Assembly (NCBI GenBank): GCA_963623095.1
Contig: CAVFKD010000045.1
Location: 1-7,444, forward strand
Length of the DNA stretch: 7,444 nucleotides
From: UBA3210 sp963623095
Lineage (GTDB): Bacteria; Bacillota_I; Bacilli_A; RFN20; CAG-449
Reading direction: 5' to 3'
Part shown: in pieces, positions 1 through 5,986 of the stretch
Layout: every line of letters begins with the position of its first letter
Position numbering within the stretch: position 1 is the first letter of the stretch
Notes under the pieces: model-generated
The model's input: only the letters and a program-made list of their open reading frames with translations
Database searches by the model: none
What the model was told of the DNA's origin: nothing
Translations under genes and position numbers: made by a program

Positions 1-1061
1 AATTGATATTCAGTAGTATCATCTGTAGATTGTTGAATAACTTCACCATTTAATAATAATTCAATCTTTTCAATAGATACGCTAGAAACCTTCTTTTCAA
101 TATTGAAATAAATAGAATCGTAAGTAGCGTTATCATTAATAATATTGATGAAGTTTAATGTTGTTAATTCTTCTTGAGATAAGATTCTAACAACTTTACC
201 ATTACCATCATATGAATCATATACCGCGGCAGTAACAACAACATAAGATTTATCAATCTCTAATGAAGTAAAATTAATTTCATTATATCCAGTAGTTAAA
301 TCTATTTTTTGTACAATACCATTCTCATCAAATAAATATGCTTTTGCTTGTCCTTCACTATAACTAATCGCATTAGAAGGGTCAACTAAAGAAACACTAC
401 CTGTAATAGAAGCAAAGCTTGCATTCATAGAAGTAGTAACTTCAGGTAAATCAGAATATGATACACCAATTTTTAATTTAGTATTACCTTCTTCAAGGCT
501 AACATCTTTAATTTCAGTACCATCAACATATTTAATTCCATCAAGAACAATCTCTGTAATACCAGAGTTATAATTCATATCAATATTAACATCAATTCTA
601 GATGAAGTTGAAGTTTCTAAAAATTGATATGATTGATACTTAGTACCATTTAATGTAAAAGATAAAATTTCATATTGTGATGGATTATAAATATTAATGC
701 TAATAGTTATTCTATCACCAGAATTACAATAATAATCCAAATATGTAATTTCATTAACACTCATATCATCATTAATGAATCCTTGAATCTTACTTTCAGG
801 AATAATAGAATTCTTCTTTCTATTAGATACATCACCATTACTTGAAACAGTCATGCCTTGATATCTAGGTACAACATTACCTACATGAGTAGTATCATTA
901 CTAATGTGATCAGAACTACTAGTGTTGTTATTAGTATTCTCCGAATTAATAATGCTGTTACCTATGTTATTAGTTTTAATCAAACTAGCAACACTTAATC
1001 CTACAGGAATAGAAAATAATAATCCTGCCGCTAAAGTTAATAATACCTTTTTACCTACCAT
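1..1061 (-). CDS. Secreted or membrane-anchored surface protein with beta-sandwich-like repeats, C-terminus cut off by window edge
   Basis: The frame opens at ATG 1061 and stays open through 353 codons to the left edge, so the C-terminus is missing. AAGGAG lies at 1073-1078, 11 bases before the ATG. Residues 1-4 (MVGK) and a hydrophobic stretch at about 6-27 form a signal peptide or N-terminal membrane anchor; no lipobox Cys is present. Residues 31-60 are a low-complexity Asn/Ser/Thr linker. From about 95 onward the protein alternates short beta-strand-like segments with polar turns. A module at about 165-305 ends in the FN3/Ig-like pattern of Leu, spaced Tyr-Val-Val-Val, then Ala-x-Tyr-Asp and the turn YDGNGK (284-289). 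A possible second module begins near 325. This suggests an extracellular adhesive or stalk protein, but no named family is recognised. Expression seems to depend on reading through the terminator at 1085-1111. Confidence 0.8.
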   Translation of the reverse strand, partial: MVGKKVLLTLAAGLLFSIPVGLSVASLIKTNNIGNSIINSENTNNNTSSSDHISNDTTHVGNVVPRYQGMTVSSNGDVSNRKKNSIIPESKIQGFINDDMSVNEITYLDYYCNSGDRITISINIYNPSQYEILSFTLNGTKYQSYQFLETSTSSRIDVNIDMNYNSGITEIVLDGIKYVDGTEIKDVSLEEGNTKLKIGVSYSDLPEVTTSMNASFASITGSVSLVDPSNAISYSEGQAKAYLFDENGIVQKIDLTTGYNEINFTSLEIDKSYVVVTAAVYDSYDGNGKVVRILSQEELTTLNFINIINDNATYDSIYFNIEKKVSSVSIEKIELLLNGEVIQQSTDDTTEYQ

Positions 1062-1084
1062 ATTTACTAAATCTCCTTAATAGC

Positions 1085-1111
1085 AAAAAAGACACATCAA
1101 AAAGATGTGCC
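1085..1111 (-). terminator. Intrinsic terminator between the 26-codon frame and the surface protein gene
   Basis: Read on the minus strand: GGCACATC, a TTTTT loop, GATGTGTC, then six T (1090-1085). All 8 stem positions pair, one as a G·U wobble. The hairpin begins one base after the stop codon of the small upstream frame and ends 6 bases before the AAGGAG of the surface gene. No room remains for another promoter in between, so it most likely acts as an attenuator inside the leader transcript. Confidence 0.75.
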
Positions 1112-1112
1112 A

Positions 1113-1193
1113 TTAAAAGCTGATTTTATACAATTCAAAAAGAAGTTTCCTATTATAACTAAAGTTATAGCATTGCTTGCTTAAGTTTTTCAT
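1113..1193 (-). CDS. Putative 26-residue leader peptide
   Basis: ATG at 1191-1193 is preceded by AAGGAG at 1203-1208 with 9 bases of spacing, as good a ribosome binding site as any gene here. The frame runs 26 codons to TAA (1113-1115). The peptide starts MKNLSKQCYNFSY and ends KISF; it is basic and rich in Lys, Tyr, Phe and Leu, with one Cys. It has no convincing transmembrane segment, and I recognise no family. The stop codon lies one base before the terminator stem, so a ribosome paused at the stop would cover the 5' arm (1104-1111) and could prevent terminator formation. A leader peptide controlling the downstream surface gene is therefore the favoured reading. Alternatives are an independent small protein or a chance frame in a structured RNA. 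Confidence 0.5.
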   Translation of the reverse strand: MKNLSKQCYNFSYNRKLLFELYKISF

Positions 1194-1208
1194 AGTTCCC
1201 TTCTCCTT
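1137..1208 (-). promoter_or_regulatory. Possible structured leader RNA that masks the ribosome binding site of the leader peptide
   Basis: On the minus strand AAGGAGAAG (1208-1200) can pair over 9 positions with CTTCTTTTT (1145-1137), two of them G·U, burying the Shine-Dalgarno sequence of the small frame. Inside this helix TATAAC (1169-1164) and GTTATA (1159-1154) form a perfect 6-bp hairpin with a TTTA loop. The fold is AT-rich and may be weak. It matches no riboswitch class I recognise. Function is inferred. Confidence 0.3.
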
Positions 1209-1226
1209 GTCAAGTCATACATAAAT

Positions 1227-1255
1227 ATTTTACATTTTTTTATTTAATAAGTAAA
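1227..1255 (-). promoter_or_regulatory. Sigma-A-like promoter for the leader peptide and surface protein unit
   Basis: On the minus strand TTTACT (1255-1250) and TAAAAT (1232-1227) are separated by 17 bases within an A/T-rich block. Each hexamer has two mismatches or fewer from consensus. Transcription would begin near 1220, giving a leader of about 160 bases that holds the small frame, the terminator and the ribosome binding site of the surface gene. It lies just after the terminator of the preceding unit, which fits a new transcription unit. Confidence 0.5.
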
Positions 1256-1269
1256 GAAGGATTTTTTTA

Positions 1270-1310
1270 AGCAAAAATCAAGTGTTAATTAAATAACTAA
1301 GTGCTTGATT
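1270..1310 (-). terminator. Hairpin terminator closing the transporter/pgmB unit
   Basis: Read on the minus strand: AATCAAG (1310-1304) pairs with CTTGATT (1282-1276). Inside it TTAGTT and AATTAA pair around an ATTT loop. A T-rich tail (TTTTTGCTT) follows. It starts 22 bases after the stop codon of the 114-residue gene and precedes the next promoter. The stem is AT-rich with small internal loops, so efficiency may be moderate. Confidence 0.55.
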
Positions 1311-1331
1311 AAATTATTAACTATTTATTAT

Positions 1332-1676
1332 CTATCGTTTATCTTTAAAATATTCATTAAAATAAGCAATATCCGCTTTATTACGTTCTAATAAATCTTT
1401 TAAATACTCTCTTTCTTCATCATTCGCATAAAGATATGCTTTTAAGAAGTTTATATTATCATCTAAAGGATCATCTGAATCATATAAATCATCAACATAT
1501 AATACATCTAAATCCAATGCCGCTTTTAAGAGATATGCTCTAGAACAATCATGTTCTAAACTTATAATATAATCAAGCAGATTATAAACAGGGCTATAAT
1601 CTCCATCACCATCTTGAAATATTTCATCACGTAATTCTTCCGCTTTATCAAGTAAACGATCAATATTACTTTTCAT
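1332..1676 (-). CDS. Small, strongly acidic helical protein of unknown function
   Basis: This 114-residue protein starts at ATG 1676 with AGGAG at 1685-1689, 8 bases upstream. I recognise no family. It has 30 Asp/Glu against 14 Lys/Arg, with an Asp cluster at about 60-74 (DVLYVDDLYDSDD) and another at 22-26 (DGDGD). There is no signal peptide or membrane segment, so it is probably cytoplasmic. Two amphipathic segments resemble each other, RAYLLKAALDLD (about 46-57) and INFLKAYLYAND (about 75-86), recalling TPR-like helical repeats, but the match is too short to assign. It begins 26 bases after the pgmB stop and shares its transcript. A role linked to the transporter or to pgmB is only inferred from position. 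Confidence 0.75.
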   Translation of the reverse strand: MKSNIDRLLDKAEELRDEIFQDGDGDYSPVYNLLDYIISLEHDCSRAYLLKAALDLDVLYVDDLYDSDDPLDDNINFLKAYLYANDEEREYLKDLLERNKADIAYFNEYFKDKR

Positions 1677-1702
1677 ATTTAATTCTCCTATATATATTTA
1701 AA

Positions 1703-2338
1703 TTATAATTTTAAATCAAGTATATCTTTAAGTGATTTAATTGGATAATCAGTCTTATCATATTCACTAGCAAACCCTATACCAATAGTTTTAAATTTAC
1801 CATTAAATCCAGCATCTATACCTGCATATGCATCTTCTACAATAACGCATTCATTAGGCTTTAAAGAAAGATATTCCGCGGCTTTTAAAAACACTTCTGG
1901 ATCAGGTTTACTTCTTGATATATTATTTCCATCACTAACTGCATCAAAGTATTTATTTAAATCTGTTTTTTCTAAGATTAACTTAGTATTTTTACTTGAA
2001 GAACCTATCGCAAGTTTATAACCTAATTTTCTTAATTCTTCTAAAGTATTTCTTACTTCTAAAGTTACATCACTAGGAGACATTCTTTCTAGATATTTTT
2101 TATATATCTCATTTTTTTCATAAGCAAAGGTTTCTTTTTCTTCATCTGTATATTTATTATTAGAATAAGACAATATAATATTTAAACTATCCATTCTCGA
2201 TAAACCTCTTAATTTATTATTAATATTTCTATCAAATGGAATATTTAATTTTTTTGCGATTACTTGCCACGCTAGAAAATGATATTCATCAGTTGATAAT
2301 AATACTCCATCTAAATCAAATATAATTCCTTTAATCAT
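1703..2338 (-). CDS. pgmB: Beta-phosphoglucomutase (HAD superfamily)
   Basis: Converts beta-glucose 1-phosphate to glucose 6-phosphate through an aspartyl-phosphate in the cytoplasm. The 211-residue length fits the family (about 220). Visible motifs match the Lactococcus lactis enzyme as I recall it: FDLDGV with nucleophile D8 and acid/base D10, cap-domain H20 (EYHFLAW), R48 in GLSRMDSL, S113 and N117 in SSSKN, K144 in SKPDP, and Mg-binding E168-D169 in VEDAYAG. The start is ATG 2338 because AAGGGG (2345-2350) lies 6 bases before it; the frame is open further upstream from a GTG at 2395, but that would run through the hairpin. It follows the ABC importer genes after a hairpin and precedes the small acidic gene. 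Beta-glucose 1-phosphate usually comes from GH65 phosphorylases acting on maltose- or trehalose-type sugars; no such gene is in the window. A related HAD sugar phosphatase is less likely given the conserved cap residues. Confidence 0.87.
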   Translation of the reverse strand: MIKGIIFDLDGVLLSTDEYHFLAWQVIAKKLNIPFDRNINNKLRGLSRMDSLNIILSYSNNKYTDEEKETFAYEKNEIYKKYLERMSPSDVTLEVRNTLEELRKLGYKLAIGSSSKNTKLILEKTDLNKYFDAVSDGNNISRSKPDPEVFLKAAEYLSLKPNECVIVEDAYAGIDAGFNGKFKTIGIGFASEYDKTDYPIKSLKDILDLKL

Positions 2339-2350
2339 AATCCACCCCTT

Positions 2351-2394
2351 AATTAAAATGAACCCTAAGTATAGATTAATTACTTTAGGGTTCA
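2351..2394 (-). terminator. Hairpin between the ATPase gene and pgmB
   Basis: Read on the minus strand: TGAACCCTAA (2394-2385), a bulged A, GTA, a 9-base loop, TAC, then TTAGGGTTCA (2368-2359), a stem of 10 plus 3 bp. TTTTAATT follows, and then directly the AAGGGG of pgmB. The tail is interrupted, so this is either a partial terminator lowering pgmB expression relative to the importer or an RNA end-protecting hairpin. A TATAAT-like hexamer at 2396-2401 has no convincing -35 partner. Confidence 0.6.
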
Positions 2395-2421
2395 CATTAT
2401 ATAATTATTATTTATTTAATA

Positions 2422-4029
2422 TTAGTCGATAGTAAGAGTACCTAAGCAAAGTAATTGTTGACTCTTACGATCAAATAGCATGATATGATTACCACGGAAA
2501 CCTAACTTAATATCTGTTCCAATCGCATAATCTACCGCGCCAAATTCATCACCTGTAAGTAAATAGTTACCAACTTCTAATCTAATAGTTGTTTCTTTAC
2601 CAGTAGGCATCGCTGAATAAACTTTTGCGTCAAGATTACCATCTTCATTAATTGTGATATATTGTGATCTAACACCAATAACAAAGTCATTATCATCGAT
2701 AGTAGGATTATCTGGAACATCGATTGGTTGAACAATTAAAGGAATCTTATAAGGGAAAGGTCCATCCTTATTAGCTTTATCTTCATTAATAGGACGAATA
2801 TTGGAAGCAATTTCTTCTCTACGTTTAGCTAAATCGAAATTAGGATCTGTCGGTGTGAAAGTAGCGACCTTATCACCAAAGATTTTAAATTTAAATGAGT
2901 TACCTTGTTTTTCACCTCTTGCTTCAATTAAGTTAACCGCAGGAGTACCAATAAAGTCTGCGACAAATAAATTATTTGGATAATGATATGTTCTAATAGG
3001 TGCTTCATATTGTTGTAAAACACCATTATTCATTAAGCAAATACGAGTTGCAAGAGTCATAGCTTCAAGTTGATCATGGGTAACATATACGAATGTTGCA
3101 CCTGTTTCCATATGGAGACGTTTTAATTCAGAACGCATTTCTAATCTTAATTTAGCATCAAGGTTACTTAAAGGTTCATCCATGAATAATACCTTTGGTC
3201 CAGGGGCTAATGTACGAGCAATCGCAACACGTTGTTGTTGTCCACCAGATAATTCTGCAGGATAACGATCCATAAATTGAGTAATTTTTAATGTACGCGC
3301 GGATGCACGTAATTTTAAATCAATTTCTTCTGGAGAAAGATGACGTACTTTACGAATATGATTACCATTCTCATCTAGATAACAGAATTTATCATCTAGT
3401 TTATCACCCTTCTTTTCATGTTTGTCTAAAATCTTTTTAATTTGATCATTGACTTTATTTATTTCTTCTTCAACCTTAGAAACTTCATAACCCTTAACAA
3501 GAAGTTTATAAGCTTTCTTTGCAGTTGGATAACTAACTTCAAAGAAATCAGTAATTTTAATAATTGCAGTTTCATCTTTAATTTTGCCATTTTTATCCGC
3601 GGCATCATTAATTAAAGAAACAATTTTTTCTGGTTTCGCTAAAACATCAAGATAATCATGTAAGGCAATTAAGTCCCAATCATAGACATCCATTTCTTCA
3701 TTAACATTCTTTAAACCAAAAGCAATGTTTTGATAAACTGTCATATTTGGCCATAAAGCATAGTTTTGGAATAAGAAACCAACATGACGTTTACTCGCAG
3801 AAACATTGATACCCATTTCAGCATCAAAGACAACTTCATCGCCAATTATAATACGTCCTGATGTAGGAGTTTCTAATCCTGCGATCATACGTAATGTTGT
3901 TGTTTTACCACAGCCTGAAGGGCCAAGTAATGTAACGAAACTATTATCAGGGATTTCTAAATTTAAATCATCAACGCCATAGAATTTACCCCATTTTTTG
4001 TTGACGTGTTCTAATACAATTTTAGGCAT
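2422..4029 (-). CDS. ABC importer ATP-binding protein (MalK/UgpC/FbpC type) with a large internal insertion
   Basis: Cytoplasmic ATPase powering the importer encoded upstream. The start is ATG 4029 (MPKIVLEH): GGAGG lies at 4041-4045, 11 bases upstream, and the ATG overlaps the permease end by 8 bases, indicating translational coupling. In order: Walker A GPSGCGKTT at 36-44, Q-loop Q88 (FLFQNYALWPNMT), signature LSGGQQQR at 260-267, Walker B VLFMDEP at 280-286, D-loop SNLDA and H-loop H318 (VTHDQLEA). A C-terminal TOBE/regulatory-like region spans about 350-535. Length is 535 residues, against about 360 usual. The excess is mostly an insertion at about 108-232, between the Q-loop region and the signature motif, containing a charged coiled-coil-like helix at about 173-210. 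All catalytic motifs are intact, so the protein should be active. Long MalK/UgpC-like ATPases of mycoplasmas are a possible parallel. Confidence 0.92.
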   Translation of the reverse strand: MPKIVLEHVNKKWGKFYGVDDLNLEIPDNSFVTLLGPSGCGKTTTLRMIAGLETPTSGRIIIGDEVVFDAEMGINVSASKRHVGFLFQNYALWPNMTVYQNIAFGLKNVNEEMDVYDWDLIALHDYLDVLAKPEKIVSLINDAADKNGKIKDETAIIKITDFFEVSYPTAKKAYKLLVKGYEVSKVEEEINKVNDQIKKILDKHEKKGDKLDDKFCYLDENGNHIRKVRHLSPEEIDLKLRASARTLKITQFMDRYPAELSGGQQQRVAIARTLAPGPKVLFMDEPLSNLDAKLRLEMRSELKRLHMETGATFVYVTHDQLEAMTLATRICLMNNGVLQQYEAPIRTYHYPNNLFVADFIGTPAVNLIEARGEKQGNSFKFKIFGDKVATFTPTDPNFDLAKRREEIASNIRPINEDKANKDGPFPYKIPLIVQPIDVPDNPTIDDNDFVIGVRSQYITINEDGNLDAKVYSAMPTGKETTIRLEVGNYLLTGDEFGAVDYAIGTDIKLGFRGNHIMLFDRKSQQLLCLGTLTID

Positions 4030-5911
4030 GTTTATTCTTTCCTCCTCCGATACCTGAGTCAATTGAAGCACCGGTTAATTTATTTACTCCAAAGTTCGCT
4101 AATAAGACAAAGATAATAATCAATAAGTTAATAGCGCTGGAGAATGCTGATAAGCCCATTTCATCATAATATGATAATGATGTTGTTGCGATTTGATCGT
4201 TGTTTGTAACAAGGAACATAAATAGATTTAATTCACGCATACCAGTAATGAATGGTAGCAAGTATCCAGATATAATCGCAGATTTTTGAATAGGTATAAC
4301 AATATGTGTCATACGTTTCCACCATGGTGCACCTTGAATAACTGCAGCTTCTTCAATTTCTGGTGATAATTGCATCATCGCACTTAATGAAGAACGAGAT
4401 GCGAATGGAATATATTTAACCGATCCACAAAGAATCATTAAAAACATAGCTCCAACTGCGCCAGATATACCAGCATTTAATCCAAATGCATGGTATGCTG
4501 CAGAGAATGCGACGGCAGGAATTAAGTAAGGTAAGAATGAAATACCATTAACATATCCTGCAAATTTATTCTTTCTCTTCTTTGATACACAATAACCAAC
4601 TAAGAAACCAATAGTACCTGCGACAATCGCACATGAGATTGCAACAAGTGCTTGATTACCAAATGATTTCCAAATATTTGAATTATAGAAAATACCATAG
4701 TTACCATACATACCATTTTCACCATTTTCATGATATGTCCACCATTTAGTGGTCCAAGAAGAATAATCACCTGGGTTAGATAAGAATGTTTCAACACCAA
4801 AGGATATAACAGGTAAGATAGATGTAAATGCAGTTAATATAATTAATAATACTGCGATTACCCATTTACCAACTTTGTTTAATTGAATCTTTGTTGCTTG
4901 CGCAGATTTACCAGAAACTGTAATAAATTGTTTTCTGGAAGTTAAAGATAATTGGTTAATAATTAAAATAATAAATCCAATAAGAAGCATTACAATACCG
5001 ATAATAGAAGCAAATCCTTCACCTGTAATCGCTCTTAAGTCAATATAAGAAGTTGCCAGAACGCTAAAGTCTTTACCACCTACATAGTGAACAACTGGAT
5101 AAGAACCAACTGCACTAGAGAAAACAAGTAATACAGTAGAAAGAATCGCTGGAATAATCATTGGAATAGTAATACGGAAGACAATCTTCCATCTTGGTGT
5201 ATTTAAGATAGTTGCAGCTTCTTCTAATGAAGCATCCATATTCTTAAAAATACCACCGATTAAAATATAAGCAAATGCTGCATAGTGAATACCTAAAACT
5301 AATGCAGATGGGAATAAACCTTGACACCACCATAATGGGAAGCGCCAACCTATGCCCATTTTTGAGAAGATATAAGCAAAGAATCCATTAGATCCTCCAG
5401 TTATATCCGCGGACCAGAATAAGTTTTTCCATACAACCGCGAGAGTCCATTGAGGCATGATATATGGGAAAATAAAGATAGATGAAATCCACTTCTTACA
5501 TGGTAGATTTGTACGCGTTACTAAGAAAGCTGCAATTCCACCAAAGATTAAGGCAAATAAGCAACTCAATGTTCCTAATAACAATGAATTACCAAGTGGA
5601 ATCCATAAATACTTTGTTGCGTAATCTCCTCCAAGAAGATTAGCCCAGTTGGAAACTGAAAGTCCTGTTGTATTATAATGGAATGCTTTTGCAAATTGCA
5701 TTTCCTTACCAGCATGGACTGTAAATGAATTTTGAATAATAGACCAAAGAGGATATAAAACCGCGAAAGATAAAACAACACCAAGAATTAGCAATATTAG
5801 ATTCTCTGGTCGAGAAATCCAAGTGCCAACATGTGACATTACTTTATCCATAGTCCCCATTGTTTTTGTGTTTCCAGAAGAATCTGGATATTTGTTTTTC
5901 TTATTAAACAT
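4022..5911 (-). CDS. ABC importer permease with two fused transmembrane domains (FbpB/AfuB-like)
   Basis: Forms the whole membrane channel in one 629-residue chain. An N-terminal soluble segment (1-35) is followed by many hydrophobic helices in two homologous halves. Each half ends in an EAA motif that docks onto the ATPase: EEAATILNTPRWKIVFRITIP at about 230-250 and EEAAVIQGAPWWKRMTHIVIP at about 520-540. The first half spans about 36-320 and the second about 346-610, with a polar extracytoplasmic insert near 378-412. The start is ATG 5911 because AAGGAG lies at 5917-5922; a TTG at 5926 in the same frame overlaps that site and is unlikely. Fused permeases of this kind are typical of the ferric-iron/thiamine/phosphonate class (FbpB, AfuB, ThiP), whereas sugar importers of the MalFG class use two separate chains. 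Substrate is not readable from the permease. Confidence 0.92.
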   Translation of the reverse strand: MFNKKNKYPDSSGNTKTMGTMDKVMSHVGTWISRPENLILLILGVVLSFAVLYPLWSIIQNSFTVHAGKEMQFAKAFHYNTTGLSVSNWANLLGGDYATKYLWIPLGNSLLLGTLSCLFALIFGGIAAFLVTRTNLPCKKWISSIFIFPYIMPQWTLAVVWKNLFWSADITGGSNGFFAYIFSKMGIGWRFPLWWCQGLFPSALVLGIHYAAFAYILIGGIFKNMDASLEEAATILNTPRWKIVFRITIPMIIPAILSTVLLVFSSAVGSYPVVHYVGGKDFSVLATSYIDLRAITGEGFASIIGIVMLLIGFIILIINQLSLTSRKQFITVSGKSAQATKIQLNKVGKWVIAVLLIILTAFTSILPVISFGVETFLSNPGDYSSWTTKWWTYHENGENGMYGNYGIFYNSNIWKSFGNQALVAISCAIVAGTIGFLVGYCVSKKRKNKFAGYVNGISFLPYLIPAVAFSAAYHAFGLNAGISGAVGAMFLMILCGSVKYIPFASRSSLSAMMQLSPEIEEAAVIQGAPWWKRMTHIVIPIQKSAIISGYLLPFITGMRELNLFMFLVTNNDQIATTSLSYYDEMGLSAFSSAINLLIIIFVLLANFGVNKLTGASIDSGIGGGKNKHA

Positions 5912-5924
5912 GGAGTCTCCTTTC

Positions 5925-5960
5925 AAAAGAAGAAGACCGCAGATTTAATCTACGACCTTC
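5925..5960 (-). terminator. Long hairpin with U-rich tail between binding-protein and permease genes
   Basis: Read on the minus strand: GAAGGTCGTAGATT (5960-5947) can pair along its full length with AATCTGCGGTCTTC (5945-5932), 14 positions of which three are G·U. A realistic fold has about 12 bp and a TTAAA loop. TTCTTTT follows (5931-5925), and two bases later the AAGGAG of the permease. It probably terminates part of the transcripts and protects the 3' end of the binding-protein mRNA, giving more binding protein than permease. Confidence 0.65.
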
Positions 5961-5986
5961 ATCAATAAATATAAGTTAGTTAATAA

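Noticed and set aside
1208..1213. Perfect TTGACA on the minus strand as a -35 box
   Set aside because: No -10 hexamer at 16-18 bases downstream; it overlaps the ribosome binding site of the small frame, and a better promoter pair lies at 1227-1255.
1085..1255. Known riboswitch class or T-box in the leader
   Set aside because: I looked for conserved cores of common classes (TPP, SAM, preQ1, c-di-GMP, fluoride, T-box) and saw none.
2339..2395. N-terminal extension of pgmB from a GTG at 2395
   Set aside because: It would translate through the 2359-2394 hairpin, lacks a ribosome binding site and has no counterpart in the family; ATG 2338 has both.
2801..2983. Plus-strand open frame of 60 codons
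   Set aside because: Lies wholly inside the ATPase gene on the opposite strand, has no ribosome binding site or recognisable product.
4600..4800. Minus-strand open frame of 66 codons
   Set aside because: Out-of-frame shadow within the permease gene, which has clear motifs in its own frame.
5575..5784. Minus-strand open frame of 69 codons
   Set aside because: Out-of-frame shadow of the first permease half; the hydrophobic content comes from the overlapping real gene.
5912..5926. TTG start for the permease at 5926
   Set aside because: The TTG overlaps the AAGGAG that serves ATG 5911.
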